The translations under genes were made by a program, and so were the position numbers. The notes below the pieces were generated by a model. That model ran no database searches. It saw nothing but the letters and a program-made list of their open reading frames with translations, and had not been told where the DNA came from. Shown here one piece after another: positions 14,692 through 22,417 of a stretch of 37,866 bases of DNA; position 1 is the first letter of the stretch, and each line of letters starts with the position of its first letter. The DNA is from Croceibacterium sp. GTDB lineage: Bacteria; Pseudomonadota; Alphaproteobacteria; Sphingomonadales; Sphingomonadaceae. Where the stretch lies: the NCBI GenBank assembly GCA_025450635.1, contig JANWHA010000078.1, positions 1 to 37,866 on the forward strand, in the 5' to 3' direction.

Positions 14692-17445
14692 TCACCACTT
14701 ATAGCGCGCGGTAATTCCGTAAGTGCGCGGGTCGTTCGGATAGCCAGAGACGCCGCGGGGCTGGGCCACGGAATCGAAGATGGTCAGGATGTTGCGGCTA
14801 TTCAGCAGGTTGTGTGACCACACTTCGACCGAGATGCCGTTGTCCATCTCATAGCCGAGCGAGGCGGTCACATCGTTGACCTCGCGGCGGAACGGCTTGG
14901 CCGCGGCGATCGCGCCGCTGGCATCGAGGATCGAGCCGTCGGGCCCGCGCACGAGGAAGCCGGGCAGGCCTTCGACCAGCTGGGTGTCCGACTGGTAGAG
15001 GTAACTCACCCGTGGCACCAGGTGCCCGTTGCCGACCGGAGCCGAGTACTCGGCGCCCAGGAGCACGGTCCACTTCGGAATGCCCGCGGGCTTGGTGCCG
15101 GTCAGGTTGCCGACCGACGAATTGTTGAAGCTGTCGTATTTCGGGTCGAGGTAAGTGGCGCCGAAATTGAGTGTCAGGCCGTGCAGGGTGGCCACGCTTT
15201 CGAACTCGACGCCGCGGGTGCTTTCCTTGCCGGCGTTGAGCAGTGCGAAGCCGACCCCGGTGAAGAGGTTCGACTGGAAGCCCTTGATGGATTCGTCGAA
15301 CACCGCGAGGTTGGCCGAGAGCCAGCCGAGATTGGCCTTGATGCCGCCTTCGATCACCCGCGCGTTCTCCGGTCCGGCGAAGCGGCTGCCGAAAGTCAGG
15401 TTGTTGACCGCCAGGTTGCGCTGCTCGAGCGCCAGCCAGTCGACCCTTGACGGCCGGCTGTCGCGCGACAGGTTGACCGAGCTCGCCTTGAAGCCGGTGG
15501 CGTAGCTCGCATAGATGTTGAAGCGGCTGTCGAAGTCGTAGGCGAGCCGGATCGTGTAGCTGAACTTGTGGTCGTGCGTGCGCCCGGATTCGACCGCGTT
15601 GGGCACGTTCTGGAACGGCGGCAGGAACTGCAGCGTGCGCAACGGCGCCAGCGGGTTCGCCGCGGGGTTGTTGGCGTTGGCGTTGGCGTAGGCGGTCGAC
15701 TGCCCCGAAATGAAGGCAAAGGCCGCCGGATTGGCGAGCGCCAGTCCTTGAATCTGCTGCGCGCTTGCCGGCCCGTTCAAGCCCAGCGCAGTGCCCACGC
15801 CCACGGCCAGCGCGCCCTGATAGAGCAGCGCCTGGCGGAACGGGGCATACTGCGGCGCGTCGAGGTTGATGTTCGAGAACACGTCGCTGCTGCTGACGTT
15901 GGTGAAGAGGTTTTTGCGGTCGTCGGTCCAGTTGCCGCCCAGGGTCAGCCTTAGCCCTTTGGCCAGCTCGGTGTCGGTCTGCCCGAACAGCGAAATCGCC
16001 TCGCTCCGCAGCAGGTATTGTTCGGAGAAGCCTTGGCCGTTGGCGAAGAATCGGCCGAGGTACTTGGCCGGGTTGCCCTCGAGCGCGCCGAAAGTGGCCT
16101 CGAGCGTCGGCACGTCGATCTCGCCGCCCGTCGCGCCCTGGATCAGCAGGTTGGCGTAGGGCCGGAACTGCGACGCGTAGTGCAGCGTGTTGTCCTGGTG
16201 GATGTTCTCGTTGATGTAGAACGCCCCCGCCAGCCAGTTCACCCGGTCGGCCAGCTTGCCCGTCAGGCGCACTTCCTGGGTGATGCTGCGCAGCTTGAGG
16301 TCCTGGTAATTCGGATAGATCAGGTCGGCGCTGGTGAAGTCCGGATCCTGGTTGGTGATCGCGCGCGTCCGGCGATAGGCGCCGATATAGGTCAGCTTGG
16401 CCGGGCCGAGGTCCCAGTCGACCTGGCCGGAGCCGCCCCAGTTGCGGATGTCGTTAGTCGAATCGTGGTTGTAATAGACGTAGTCCTTGAACTTGTCGGC
16501 CGGGGGATTGACGTGTCCGCCGAGCGCCATCAGCGCCAGCGTGGCCGAGCTGCTCTGCAGGTTGACCACGGCGCAGCAATTTTCGGCGATGCGGTCGAAA
16601 TCGCCGATCAGGCGCACGGTGATGTTGGTGCCGGGATCGTACAGCATCTGGCCACGCACGAACCAGCGGTCGCGCTCGTTCTCGCGATGCCCGGTGCCGC
16701 GGTCCCTGAAGAATCCGTCGCGCTCGTTGAAACCGCCGGCCAGACTCACCGCGATGTCGTTGGTGATGGGCCCGGTGATGTAGCCCTTGCCGATGAAGGT
16801 GTTGTAGTTGCCGTATGTGAGCTCGCCCTCCCCGGCCAGGACGAACGACGGCTTCCTGGTGGTGATCGAGATCACGCCGGCCGAGGCGTTCTTGCCGAAC
16901 AGCGTCGATTGCGGGCCGCGCAGCACCTCGATCCGCTGCACGTCGGGCAAGTCGCTGATCTGCGAATCGGTGCGCGAGCGGTAAACGTTGTCGACGAACA
17001 CGCCGACCGAGGGCTCGATGCCGACATTGTTGGCGCCGTTGCCGAAGCCGCGGATGAAGAAGTTGGTGTTGGCGACGCTTTGCCGCTGGCCCACCTGGAG
17101 CGAGGGCACCACCGCCTGCAAATCGTTGAGGTCGCGGATTTGGGCGCGCTCGATGGTGTCGGCGGTGGTGACGGTCACCGCTACGGGGACGTCCTGCAGC
17201 GTCTGCTCGCGCTTGGTGGCGGTGACGACGATGGAGTTGCCGGCGCTGGCGTTCTGGTTGTTCGCCGGGGCGTTGGCGGCGGCTGCCTCGGCCGCGGCTT
17301 GGGCTTGCGCGACCGTCTGGCCAGGCTGCTTGGCCGCATCGTCCTGCGCCCAGGCCGTGGCCGGAACGACCATGGCCGCGAGCCCGACACCGCTCAACAG
17401 CGCATTACGGGCGAATCCGGCACGGCCGGCGACTGCATCTGTCAT
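14692..17445 (-). CDS. TonB-dependent outer-membrane receptor
   Basis: A 917-residue receptor. The signal peptide (about 1-33, ending VPATAWAQ) precedes a Gln/Ala-rich linker, then the plug domain. The plug opens with SIVVTATKREQTLQDVPVAV and includes NFFIRGFGNGANN, FVDNVYRSR, and IEVLRGPQSTLFGKNASAG. The rest is a 22-strand barrel ending in RTYGITARYKW with the C-terminal aromatic needed for Bam insertion. It imports an unknown ligand with TonB-ExbBD energy; sphingomonads carry many of these. ATG 17445 has AGGA 6 bases upstream; a longer frame begins at 17520 but adds a non-signal sequence. No regulator or hydrolase is adjacent that would reveal the substrate. Confidence 0.93.
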   Translation of the reverse strand: MTDAVAGRAGFARNALLSGVGLAAMVVPATAWAQDDAAKQPGQTVAQAQAAAEAAAANAPANNQNASAGNSIVVTATKREQTLQDVPVAVTVTTADTIERAQIRDLNDLQAVVPSLQVGQRQSVANTNFFIRGFGNGANNVGIEPSVGVFVDNVYRSRTDSQISDLPDVQRIEVLRGPQSTLFGKNASAGVISITTRKPSFVLAGEGELTYGNYNTFIGKGYITGPITNDIAVSLAGGFNERDGFFRDRGTGHRENERDRWFVRGQMLYDPGTNITVRLIGDFDRIAENCCAVVNLQSSSATLALMALGGHVNPPADKFKDYVYYNHDSTNDIRNWGGSGQVDWDLGPAKLTYIGAYRRTRAITNQDPDFTSADLIYPNYQDLKLRSITQEVRLTGKLADRVNWLAGAFYINENIHQDNTLHYASQFRPYANLLIQGATGGEIDVPTLEATFGALEGNPAKYLGRFFANGQGFSEQYLLRSEAISLFGQTDTELAKGLRLTLGGNWTDDRKNLFTNVSSSDVFSNINLDAPQYAPFRQALLYQGALAVGVGTALGLNGPASAQQIQGLALANPAAFAFISGQSTAYANANANNPAANPLAPLRTLQFLPPFQNVPNAVESGRTHDHKFSYTIRLAYDFDSRFNIYASYATGFKASSVNLSRDSRPSRVDWLALEQRNLAVNNLTFGSRFAGPENARVIEGGIKANLGWLSANLAVFDESIKGFQSNLFTGVGFALLNAGKESTRGVEFESVATLHGLTLNFGATYLDPKYDSFNNSSVGNLTGTKPAGIPKWTVLLGAEYSAPVGNGHLVPRVSYLYQSDTQLVEGLPGFLVRGPDGSILDASGAIAAAKPFRREVNDVTASLGYEMDNGISVEVWSHNLLNSRNILTIFDSVAQPRGVSGYPNDPRTYGITARYKW

Positions 17446-17529
17446 GAAATTCCTCCCCAATGTCCCGGCGGCGGCCGCCGCCCCTTTCGAGCGGCTGCCG
17501 AAGGGCCTCCGAGAACCCACTAACTTATG

Positions 17530-17558
17530 CTGATAAGCGCCGTTTCAGGCTGACTCAA
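17530..17558 (-). promoter_or_regulatory. Candidate sigma-70 promoter of the TonB-dependent receptor
   Basis: On the minus strand TTGAGT (17553-17558) is followed after 17 bases by TATCAG (17530-17535), about 85 bases before the start. The spacing is ideal and both hexamers are moderate matches. Confidence 0.4.
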
Positions 17559-17654
17559 TTGGCGTTTCCACAGAGGGGCACGGCCATCGGCGCGGCTGTG
17601 GCAAAGCGGTCACAGCCCGCGGCTGCTTGGCCTGATCTCTGGCAGGGGCGTCGC

Positions 17655-18278
17655 TTAGCTGGTCATTCCGCCGCTCGGCGACCCGGATTCCTGCGCCGCC
17701 ATCTGCAGCGGGGCTTCGGCTTCCTCGCTCATGCCGCTGCCGCCATAGCGTTCGAACTCCTCGGCATAGCGGCGTGCGAGGCGGGCGGCTTCGCCGGGCG
17801 AAAGCGCCTTGGCCAGCTCGGCGAACCGGTGGTTCTCCTCCTCATAGACGTGCTGCTGCACCGCGCTCTTGATGTGCTCCAGCTTTTCGCGCCATTCCTC
17901 GCTCATCGGGTCGAGCTGCTCGAGCATCGCCTGCTGGATCTTGGTCATCTGTTGCTCTTCGTACGCCAGCGTCGCCTGGATCTTGCCGCCGATCACGCCG
18001 TTGTGCTCGACCAGCGCCGGATAGACCGTGACTTCCTCGGCAATCGAGTGCCCGGTGTTGAGCCGCGCGAGCTGTTTCATCGCATGCCGCCGCGCGTCGA
18101 TGCCCGTCGCGCTGAGGGCGTCGGCGATGCACTGCTCGATCGCCTTGTGATGGGCGACGATCTGAGCCAGCCACGGGCTGGTGCGGGCAAGCTCCTCGGC
18201 CTTGCGGCGGGCTTCCGCGCGCTTCTCGTCGGAGACGAGCGGGAAGATGGTCGATCCGATCTTGTCGAGCCAGGACAT
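17655..18278 (-). CDS. Hemerythrin-like (HHE domain) protein
   Basis: A 207-residue helical cytoplasmic protein. Metal-ligand type motifs are HHKAIE, GHSIAEEVTVYP, YEEQQMTKIQ, and HVYEEENHRF, spaced as in bacterial HHE di-iron proteins. The ends are charged or low-complexity (N: MSWLDKIG; C: SGMSEEAEAPLQMAAQESG). Such proteins bind di-iron and may sense or buffer oxygen, NO or oxidative stress. ATG 18278 has GAGGAG 7 bases upstream; the longer frame to 18374 was rejected. A GGAAC-type motif upstream suggests possible general-stress control. Confidence 0.85.
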   Translation of the reverse strand: MSWLDKIGSTIFPLVSDEKRAEARRKAEELARTSPWLAQIVAHHKAIEQCIADALSATGIDARRHAMKQLARLNTGHSIAEEVTVYPALVEHNGVIGGKIQATLAYEEQQMTKIQQAMLEQLDPMSEEWREKLEHIKSAVQQHVYEEENHRFAELAKALSPGEAARLARRYAEEFERYGGSGMSEEAEAPLQMAAQESGSPSGGMTS

Positions 18279-18308
18279 GGGGCAACTCCTCGAGTGGGTC
18301 GCCGTAAA

Positions 18309-18334
18309 AGCGAGCGGGGCGGCACGGCCGTTCC
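18309..18334 (-). promoter_or_regulatory. Possible EcfG-type promoter of hemerythrin gene
   Basis: GGAAC (18330-18334), 17 bases, then CGCT (18309-18312), about 30 bases before ATG 18278. The alphaproteobacterial general-stress sigma factor EcfG prefers GGAAC and CGTT with a 16-19 base spacer, so one base deviates. Confidence 0.3.
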
Positions 18335-18380
18335 ACGCCCGTCCTGCGCCCGTCGCAGGCACCGCTCGGTTCATCCGCTC

Positions 18381-19043
18381 TCAGGCGTGGGTCTTCTTCT
18401 TCCGGTGCCACAGCCACCAGCTGTAAGCTGCCGGGACCAGGCCCGAGCCCAGGGCCCCGGCGATGATGATCGGCACGCGCGCGGCGGCCGCGAGCGGCAG
18501 GAAGCCGAGCACGGCGAACACCGCGCCGACCAGCATCATCAGCTTGCCGCCCATGCGGTGCGTCGCGATCCAGATGTCGGTGTCGGTGATCGTCCACGGC
18601 GTGCGGATGCCGACGAAGAAGCCGGGCCGGGATTTAGGCAGCGCGTTGCCGATCACCATCAGCACGCCGCCGAGGATCACCAGGAGAAGGTTGGGGCCGA
18701 GCGGCCAGCCGAGCGCGGGCGCGGCCTCGATCATCTGCACGGTGATCATCAGCAGCAGGAGGCCGATCCAGCTCGCGCGCATCACCGGCGCGGAGCCTTC
18801 GAGCCGGTCCTGCATCGGTTCGATGAACGGAACGGCGGCGAAGACCATCCCCAGGATCACGGTGATGCCCGCCGGCAACAACAGCGCCCGCAAGGCGGGC
18901 GCCCTCGCATCGATCTCGCCCGCGGCGTTCCAGTGGGTCGCCAGCTCCGTCCCGGGCGGCACTCGCGCGGCCACCCAGAACGCAAACCCGACCATTGCCG
19001 CTGCCAGCACCAGTGTGGCGATCAGCAAGCGCCTGACCTTCAT
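18381..19043 (-). CDS. SdpI-family membrane protein
   Basis: A 220-residue inner-membrane protein with six hydrophobic segments. The N-terminal half has the DUF1648 motif (ELATHWNAAGEID). The C-terminal half has the SdpI motif (VGIRTPWTITDTDIWIATHRMGG). In Bacillus subtilis SdpI confers immunity to the SdpC toxin and, when loaded with it, holds the repressor SdpR at the membrane. Here no sdpABC toxin genes are nearby, so the role may be general envelope stress. ATG 19043 overlaps the sdpR stop by 4 bases (ATGA), so the order is repressor then membrane protein, as in B. subtilis sdpRI. Confidence 0.88.
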   Translation of the reverse strand: MKVRRLLIATLVLAAAMVGFAFWVAARVPPGTELATHWNAAGEIDARAPALRALLLPAGITVILGMVFAAVPFIEPMQDRLEGSAPVMRASWIGLLLLMITVQMIEAAPALGWPLGPNLLLVILGGVLMVIGNALPKSRPGFFVGIRTPWTITDTDIWIATHRMGGKLMMLVGAVFAVLGFLPLAAAARVPIIIAGALGSGLVPAAYSWWLWHRKKKTHA

Positions 19044-19345
19044 GCCGCTTCTCCTTCGGCCGCAGCCGCGTCGGCCGCTCCACCGACCCCCATGCGGCCC
19101 ATGAAACCCATCACCGCTTCCTCGAGCGTCGACATGTTGAGCGTGTAAACGATGTGCCCGGCCCGGTTCTCGCCCCGGATCAGCCCGGCGGCCTTGAGCT
19201 TGGCGAAATGGCCCGACATGGTCGGCTTCGATACCGGGAACCGGTCCGCCAGCTCGCCCGCCGTCATGCCGCCGCGCTTGAGCAGCTCGAGCACTTCTCG
19301 GCGTATCGGGTGGGACAAGGCGTCGAACACGGCGTTCATAGGCAT
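19040..19345 (-). CDS. ArsR-family autorepressor, SdpR type
   Basis: A 101-residue winged-helix repressor. Its start region FDALSHPIRREVLELLKRG is typical of ArsR/SdpR proteins. The recognition helix region reads FPVSKPTMSGHFAKLKAAGL, and the wing is ENRAGHIVYTLN. It lacks the cysteine metal sites of metal-sensing ArsR proteins, fitting the SdpR subgroup that works with SdpI. Two starts are possible (ATG 19345 and ATG 19339), and neither has a ribosome binding site. A promoter and a dyad overlap the start, so a leaderless or near-leaderless mRNA and autoregulation are likely. Confidence 0.9.
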   Translation of the reverse strand: MPMNAVFDALSHPIRREVLELLKRGGMTAGELADRFPVSKPTMSGHFAKLKAAGLIRGENRAGHIVYTLNMSTLEEAVMGFMGRMGVGGAADAAAAEGEAA

Positions 19346-19378
19346 TTAGCTAATAGGCTAAACGAGAAACGCGGTCAA
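19345..19378 (-). promoter_or_regulatory. sdpR-sdpI promoter with overlapping operator
   Basis: TTGACC (19373-19378), a 17-base spacer and TATTAG (19350-19355) make a good sigma-70 promoter. A dyad TTTAGC-N6-GCTAAA (19345-19362) covers the -10 and touches the start codon, the expected place for SdpR autorepression. Transcription would begin around 19342-19344, at the start codon. Confidence 0.6.
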
Positions 19379-19482
19379 GCCGCGGGCGACCGCTGTCAGG
19401 CAAAGGCCGAAGCGCGGACGGGCGCCCGGCCATGGCACGCGATTCCTTCTCTCACGCCGCCGCGGCGGGCCGGCTCCGCGGC

Positions 19483-19929
19483 TCAGCGGAGCACGCCGGC
19501 GTCCGACATCCGCTTGGCATAATACCACTGCGCCACGACCAGGATCACGATCACCAGCGGCACGACCTTGTTGGTCGTCGTGTCGAGCGCCGGCGGCAGC
19601 TTGAGCCTGAAGTCGTAAACGAAGGTAACGAGGGCCCCGATCAGCGAGATCAGGAAGGCCGTCGCCGCGTGCCGCGAGCGCAGCACCAGCAGCGCCGATC
19701 CGACGAGCGAGCCCCACACGCCGAGGGCCCACGCGCTCGTCGCCCAGATCGGGAACGACTTGATGATCGCGGCCATCTCCGGCGGGTAGCTCGCCAGGTA
19801 GTTCGCGTTCAGCGAAACCGACATCACGTAGTCATAGGCACCAAAGGCATTCCAGCACAGCGACAGGATGCCGACGGCCCATAAGTGCCACGGCGCCTTC
19901 GCCGGACCGCTCGAAATGGTCGCGTTCAT
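19483..19929 (-). CDS. Four-helix membrane protein, conserved, unknown role
   Basis: A 148-residue inner-membrane protein. Four hydrophobic segments: WAVGILSLCWNAFGAYDYV, WATSAWALGVWGSLVGSALL, TAFLISLIGALVTFVYDF, and VVPLVIVILVVAQWYYA. It begins near PWHLW and ends GVLR, like proteins often labelled sugar transporter in alphaproteobacteria without proof. GGGAG lies before ATG 19929. It is monocistronic by position, between sdpR and padR. The function cannot be assigned. Confidence 0.72.
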   Translation of the reverse strand: MNATISSGPAKAPWHLWAVGILSLCWNAFGAYDYVMSVSLNANYLASYPPEMAAIIKSFPIWATSAWALGVWGSLVGSALLVLRSRHAATAFLISLIGALVTFVYDFRLKLPPALDTTTNKVVPLVIVILVVAQWYYAKRMSDAGVLR

Positions 19930-20013
19930 GGTATTCTCCCTCCGCGGGGCGACCCGGAAGAGAGACTACCACAGCGTCGGGGCGAGGGAAATCGCCCCGG
20001 TTGCCGCGTAGCC

Positions 20014-20646
20014 TTACAGCCGCTCGATCTTGCGCGCCGCGTCGTCGATGATGTCGACAATCTGTTCGACCAGTTCGTCGACCAGTTCGCCGGCGTGGCG
20101 ATGAAGGCGGATCGCGTTGCGCAGGTTCTCCTGCGCGCGGTGGATCTGGCGGTGGGGCGACGAGCGCTGCTCATCGCCGAGCGTCGACAGCCGCTCCATC
20201 AGTTCGCCCACCGCCGCTTCCTCCCTCGCCAGCTCCTCGCGGCCGGCATCGGTCGCTTGGAACACCTTGCGCGCGCTCTCGTCCGGCAGCTCGGCGATCA
20301 CGCCTTCGTCGACCATCATCTGCAGCGTCGGGTAGATGACGCCCGGACTCGGCGCGTATTCGCCGCCGGTCATTTCCTCCATCGCCTTGATCAGGTCATA
20401 GCCGTGGCGCGGCTGGTCGGCGATCAGCTTGAGCAGCACGAGGCGCATCTCGCCGCGATCGAACATCCGCCGGCGCCCGCGTCGGCCGCGTCCGCCGAAC
20501 GGACCACCGGGACCGAAGGGACCGTCCGGCCCAAAAGGTCCATCGGGACCGAAGGGCCCGCTGGGGCCGAACGGACCGCCAGGACCAAACTTGTTGGCCA
20601 TTTTCCACGCCCATCGCATGTCGGGGCCATCGCATCCATGTCGCAT
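20014..20646 (-). CDS. PadR-family regulator with Gly-Pro-Phe repeat N-terminus
   Basis: A 210-residue protein. Residues about 20-51 are five near-perfect FGPxGP repeats, followed by a basic linker (GRGRRGRRR). A PadR winged helix follows (about 62-135: LVLLKLIADQPRHGYDLIK, YAPSPGVIYPTLQMM, and ESARKVFQATDAGREEL). A C-terminal helical dimerisation region follows (VDELVEQIVDIID). PadR proteins repress genes for detoxification, efflux or stress and often themselves. ATG 20646 was chosen because AGAGGA lies 7 bases upstream; ATG 20601 (MANKFG) is an alternative. The repeat is flexible and its role is unknown. The gene diverges from rarA, with a dyad between them. Confidence 0.88.
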   Translation of the reverse strand: MRHGCDGPDMRWAWKMANKFGPGGPFGPSGPFGPDGPFGPDGPFGPGGPFGGRGRRGRRRMFDRGEMRLVLLKLIADQPRHGYDLIKAMEEMTGGEYAPSPGVIYPTLQMMVDEGVIAELPDESARKVFQATDAGREELAREEAAVGELMERLSTLGDEQRSSPHRQIHRAQENLRNAIRLHRHAGELVDELVEQIVDIIDDAARKIERL

Positions 20647-20663
20647 ATCTTAATCCTCTTCTG

Positions 20664-20683
20664 AGATAGTCTACGATATATCT
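20664..20683. promoter_or_regulatory. Candidate PadR operator
   Basis: AGATA (20664-20668) and TATCT (20679-20683) form an inverted repeat with a 10-base spacer, 18 bases upstream of padR. A further TATCT lies at 20646-20650. The region is AT-rich against its neighbours and is the only divergent control region next to padR, so autoregulation is likely. Confidence 0.4.
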
Positions 20684-20745
20684 TGGAGCCGATGAATTGC
20701 AAGAGCCCTCGCGCGACCTCGCGCCAGCGCCTATCTGTGAGAGCG

Positions 20746-22068
20746 ATGGCCGACCTGTTTACCAACGACCCCCCGCCCGCCCGCGCGCCCGACGCGCCGC
20801 GCCCGGACGCGCCGCTTGCCGACCGGCTCAGGCCGCAATCTCTCGATGAAATCATCGGCCAGGAGCACCTGACCGGGCCCGAGGGCGCGATCGGGCGGAT
20901 GGTCGCCGCCGGCAAGCTGTCCAGTATGATCCTGTGGGGTCCGCCGGGCACCGGCAAGACCAGCATCGCCCGCCTGCTGGCCGATGCCGTCGACATGCGC
21001 TTTGTGGCGATCAGCGCGGTGTTCAGCGGGGTCGCCGACCTCAAGAAAGTGTTCGCCGAGGCCGAGAAGGCCCGCGAGGCCGGCCAGCGCACGCTCTTGT
21101 TTGTCGACGAGATCCACCGTTTCAACCGCGCGCAGCAGGACGGCTTCCTGCCGTTCGTCGAACGCGGCACGGTGACGCTGGTCGGGGCGACGACCGAGAA
21201 CCCGAGCTTCGAGCTCAACGCCGCGCTGCTGAGTCGCACCCAGGTGCTGATCCTGCACCGGCTCGATGCCGGGGCGCTGGAGAAGCTGCTCGAACGGGCC
21301 GAGGAGCTGGAAGGTCCCCTTCCCCTCACCCCGGACGCCCGCGAGGCGCTGATCGCCAGCGCCGACGGCGACGGACGCTTTATCCTCAATCAGGCCGAGA
21401 CGCTTTACGCGGCGAAGATTGGCGAACCGCTCCGCCCGGCGGAACTCGGCCAGTTCCTCCAGCGCCGTGTCGCGGTCTACGACAAGGACCGCGAGGGCCA
21501 TTACAACCTCATCTCCGCGCTGCACAAATCGATCCGCGGCTCGGACCCGCAGGCGGCGCTCTATTACCTTGCGCGGATGCTGGTCGCCGGCGAGGAGCCG
21601 CTCTACCTGCTGCGCCGCCTGACCCGCGCGGCGAGCGAGGACATCGGCCTCGCCGATCCGCAGGCGCTGGTGCAGTGCCTTGCGGCCAAGGATGCGTACG
21701 ATTTCCTCGGCAGCCCGGAAGGCGAACTGGCGATCGCGCAGGCGTGCCTGTACCTTGCCACCGCCCCCAAATCGAACGCCGCCTATTCGGCGCAGAAAGC
21801 CGCCTGGCGCAGCGCCAGGGAAACCGGCAGCCTGATGCCGCCCGCCAACATCCTCAATGCGCCCACCAAGCTGATGAAGCAGATCGGCTACGGCAAAGGC
21901 TACACTTACGATCACGCCACCGAGGAAGGCTTCTCGGGCGACAACTACTGGCCGGCGGAGATGGAGCCGCAGACCTATTACGAGCCGGTCGAGCGCGGCT
22001 TCGAGCGGCAGGTGAAGGAGCGGCTCGAATACTGGAACAAGCTTCGCGCCGGGCGCGGCGATGAGTGA
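20746..22068 (+). CDS. rarA: Replication-associated recombination protein A
   Basis: A 440-residue AAA+ ATPase of the RarA/MgsA (Mgs1/WRNIP1) family, which acts at stalled replication forks. It shows PLADRLRPQSLDEIIGQEHL near the start, Walker A WGPPGTGKTS, Walker B LFVDEIHRFNRAQQD, sensor GATTENPSFELNAALLSR, and the C-terminal tetramerisation domain (KSNAAYSAQKAAWRSAR and LMKQIGYGKGY). ATG 20746 was chosen because homologues start shortly before the PLADRLRP segment; the frame opens at a TTG (20683). The next gene overlaps its end by 8 bases. Confidence 0.95.
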   Translation: MADLFTNDPPPARAPDAPRPDAPLADRLRPQSLDEIIGQEHLTGPEGAIGRMVAAGKLSSMILWGPPGTGKTSIARLLADAVDMRFVAISAVFSGVADLKKVFAEAEKAREAGQRTLLFVDEIHRFNRAQQDGFLPFVERGTVTLVGATTENPSFELNAALLSRTQVLILHRLDAGALEKLLERAEELEGPLPLTPDAREALIASADGDGRFILNQAETLYAAKIGEPLRPAELGQFLQRRVAVYDKDREGHYNLISALHKSIRGSDPQAALYYLARMLVAGEEPLYLLRRLTRAASEDIGLADPQALVQCLAAKDAYDFLGSPEGELAIAQACLYLATAPKSNAAYSAQKAAWRSARETGSLMPPANILNAPTKLMKQIGYGKGYTYDHATEEGFSGDNYWPAEMEPQTYYEPVERGFERQVKERLEYWNKLRAGRGDE

Positions 22069-22417
22069 GCCGCTCGACAGCTATGACAAGGCGCTCGCCT
22101 TCGCGCTGACGCCGCCCGGCACGGCACAGCTCACCAAGTTCAACTGGGCGGTGGCGGGGATTGCCGCGAACGGTCAGGCGTTTCTGTTCCCCGGGCACGA
22201 GAAGGACACCTCGTTCGTGGTCGCCATCGACCTCGGCACGGTCGAAATCCTCAAGGAGACCGAGCCCGAGACATACTGGCAGTCACCGCATTATCAGGGC
22301 CATCCGATGGTGCTGGTGCGCTACGACAGCCCCGATCCCGACCGGGTGCGCTGGGTCATCGAGCAGGCGCGAGACCAAGCCGCGGCGAAGAAGCCGGTGC
22401 GCCCGCGCAAGAAGTGA
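22061..22417 (+). CDS. MmcQ/YjbR family protein
   Basis: A 118-residue protein of the MmcQ/YjbR family (a CyaY-like double-wing fold that may bind DNA). Motifs are FALTPPGTAQLTKFNWAV, AFLFPGHEKDTSFVVAID, and TYWQSPHYQGHPMVLVRYD. The end is basic (KKPVRPRKK). It overlaps rarA by 8 bases and the next gene by 4 (GTGA), so all three should be one translationally coupled operon. The exact role is not known. Confidence 0.8.
   Translation: MSEPLDSYDKALAFALTPPGTAQLTKFNWAVAGIAANGQAFLFPGHEKDTSFVVAIDLGTVEILKETEPETYWQSPHYQGHPMVLVRYDSPDPDRVRWVIEQARDQAAAKKPVRPRKK

Noticed and set aside
16018-19148. Two plus-strand open frames of over 500 codons opposite the TonB receptor, hemerythrin and sdpI
   Set aside because: Shadow frames; the minus strand shows signal peptides, known motifs and ribosome binding sites.
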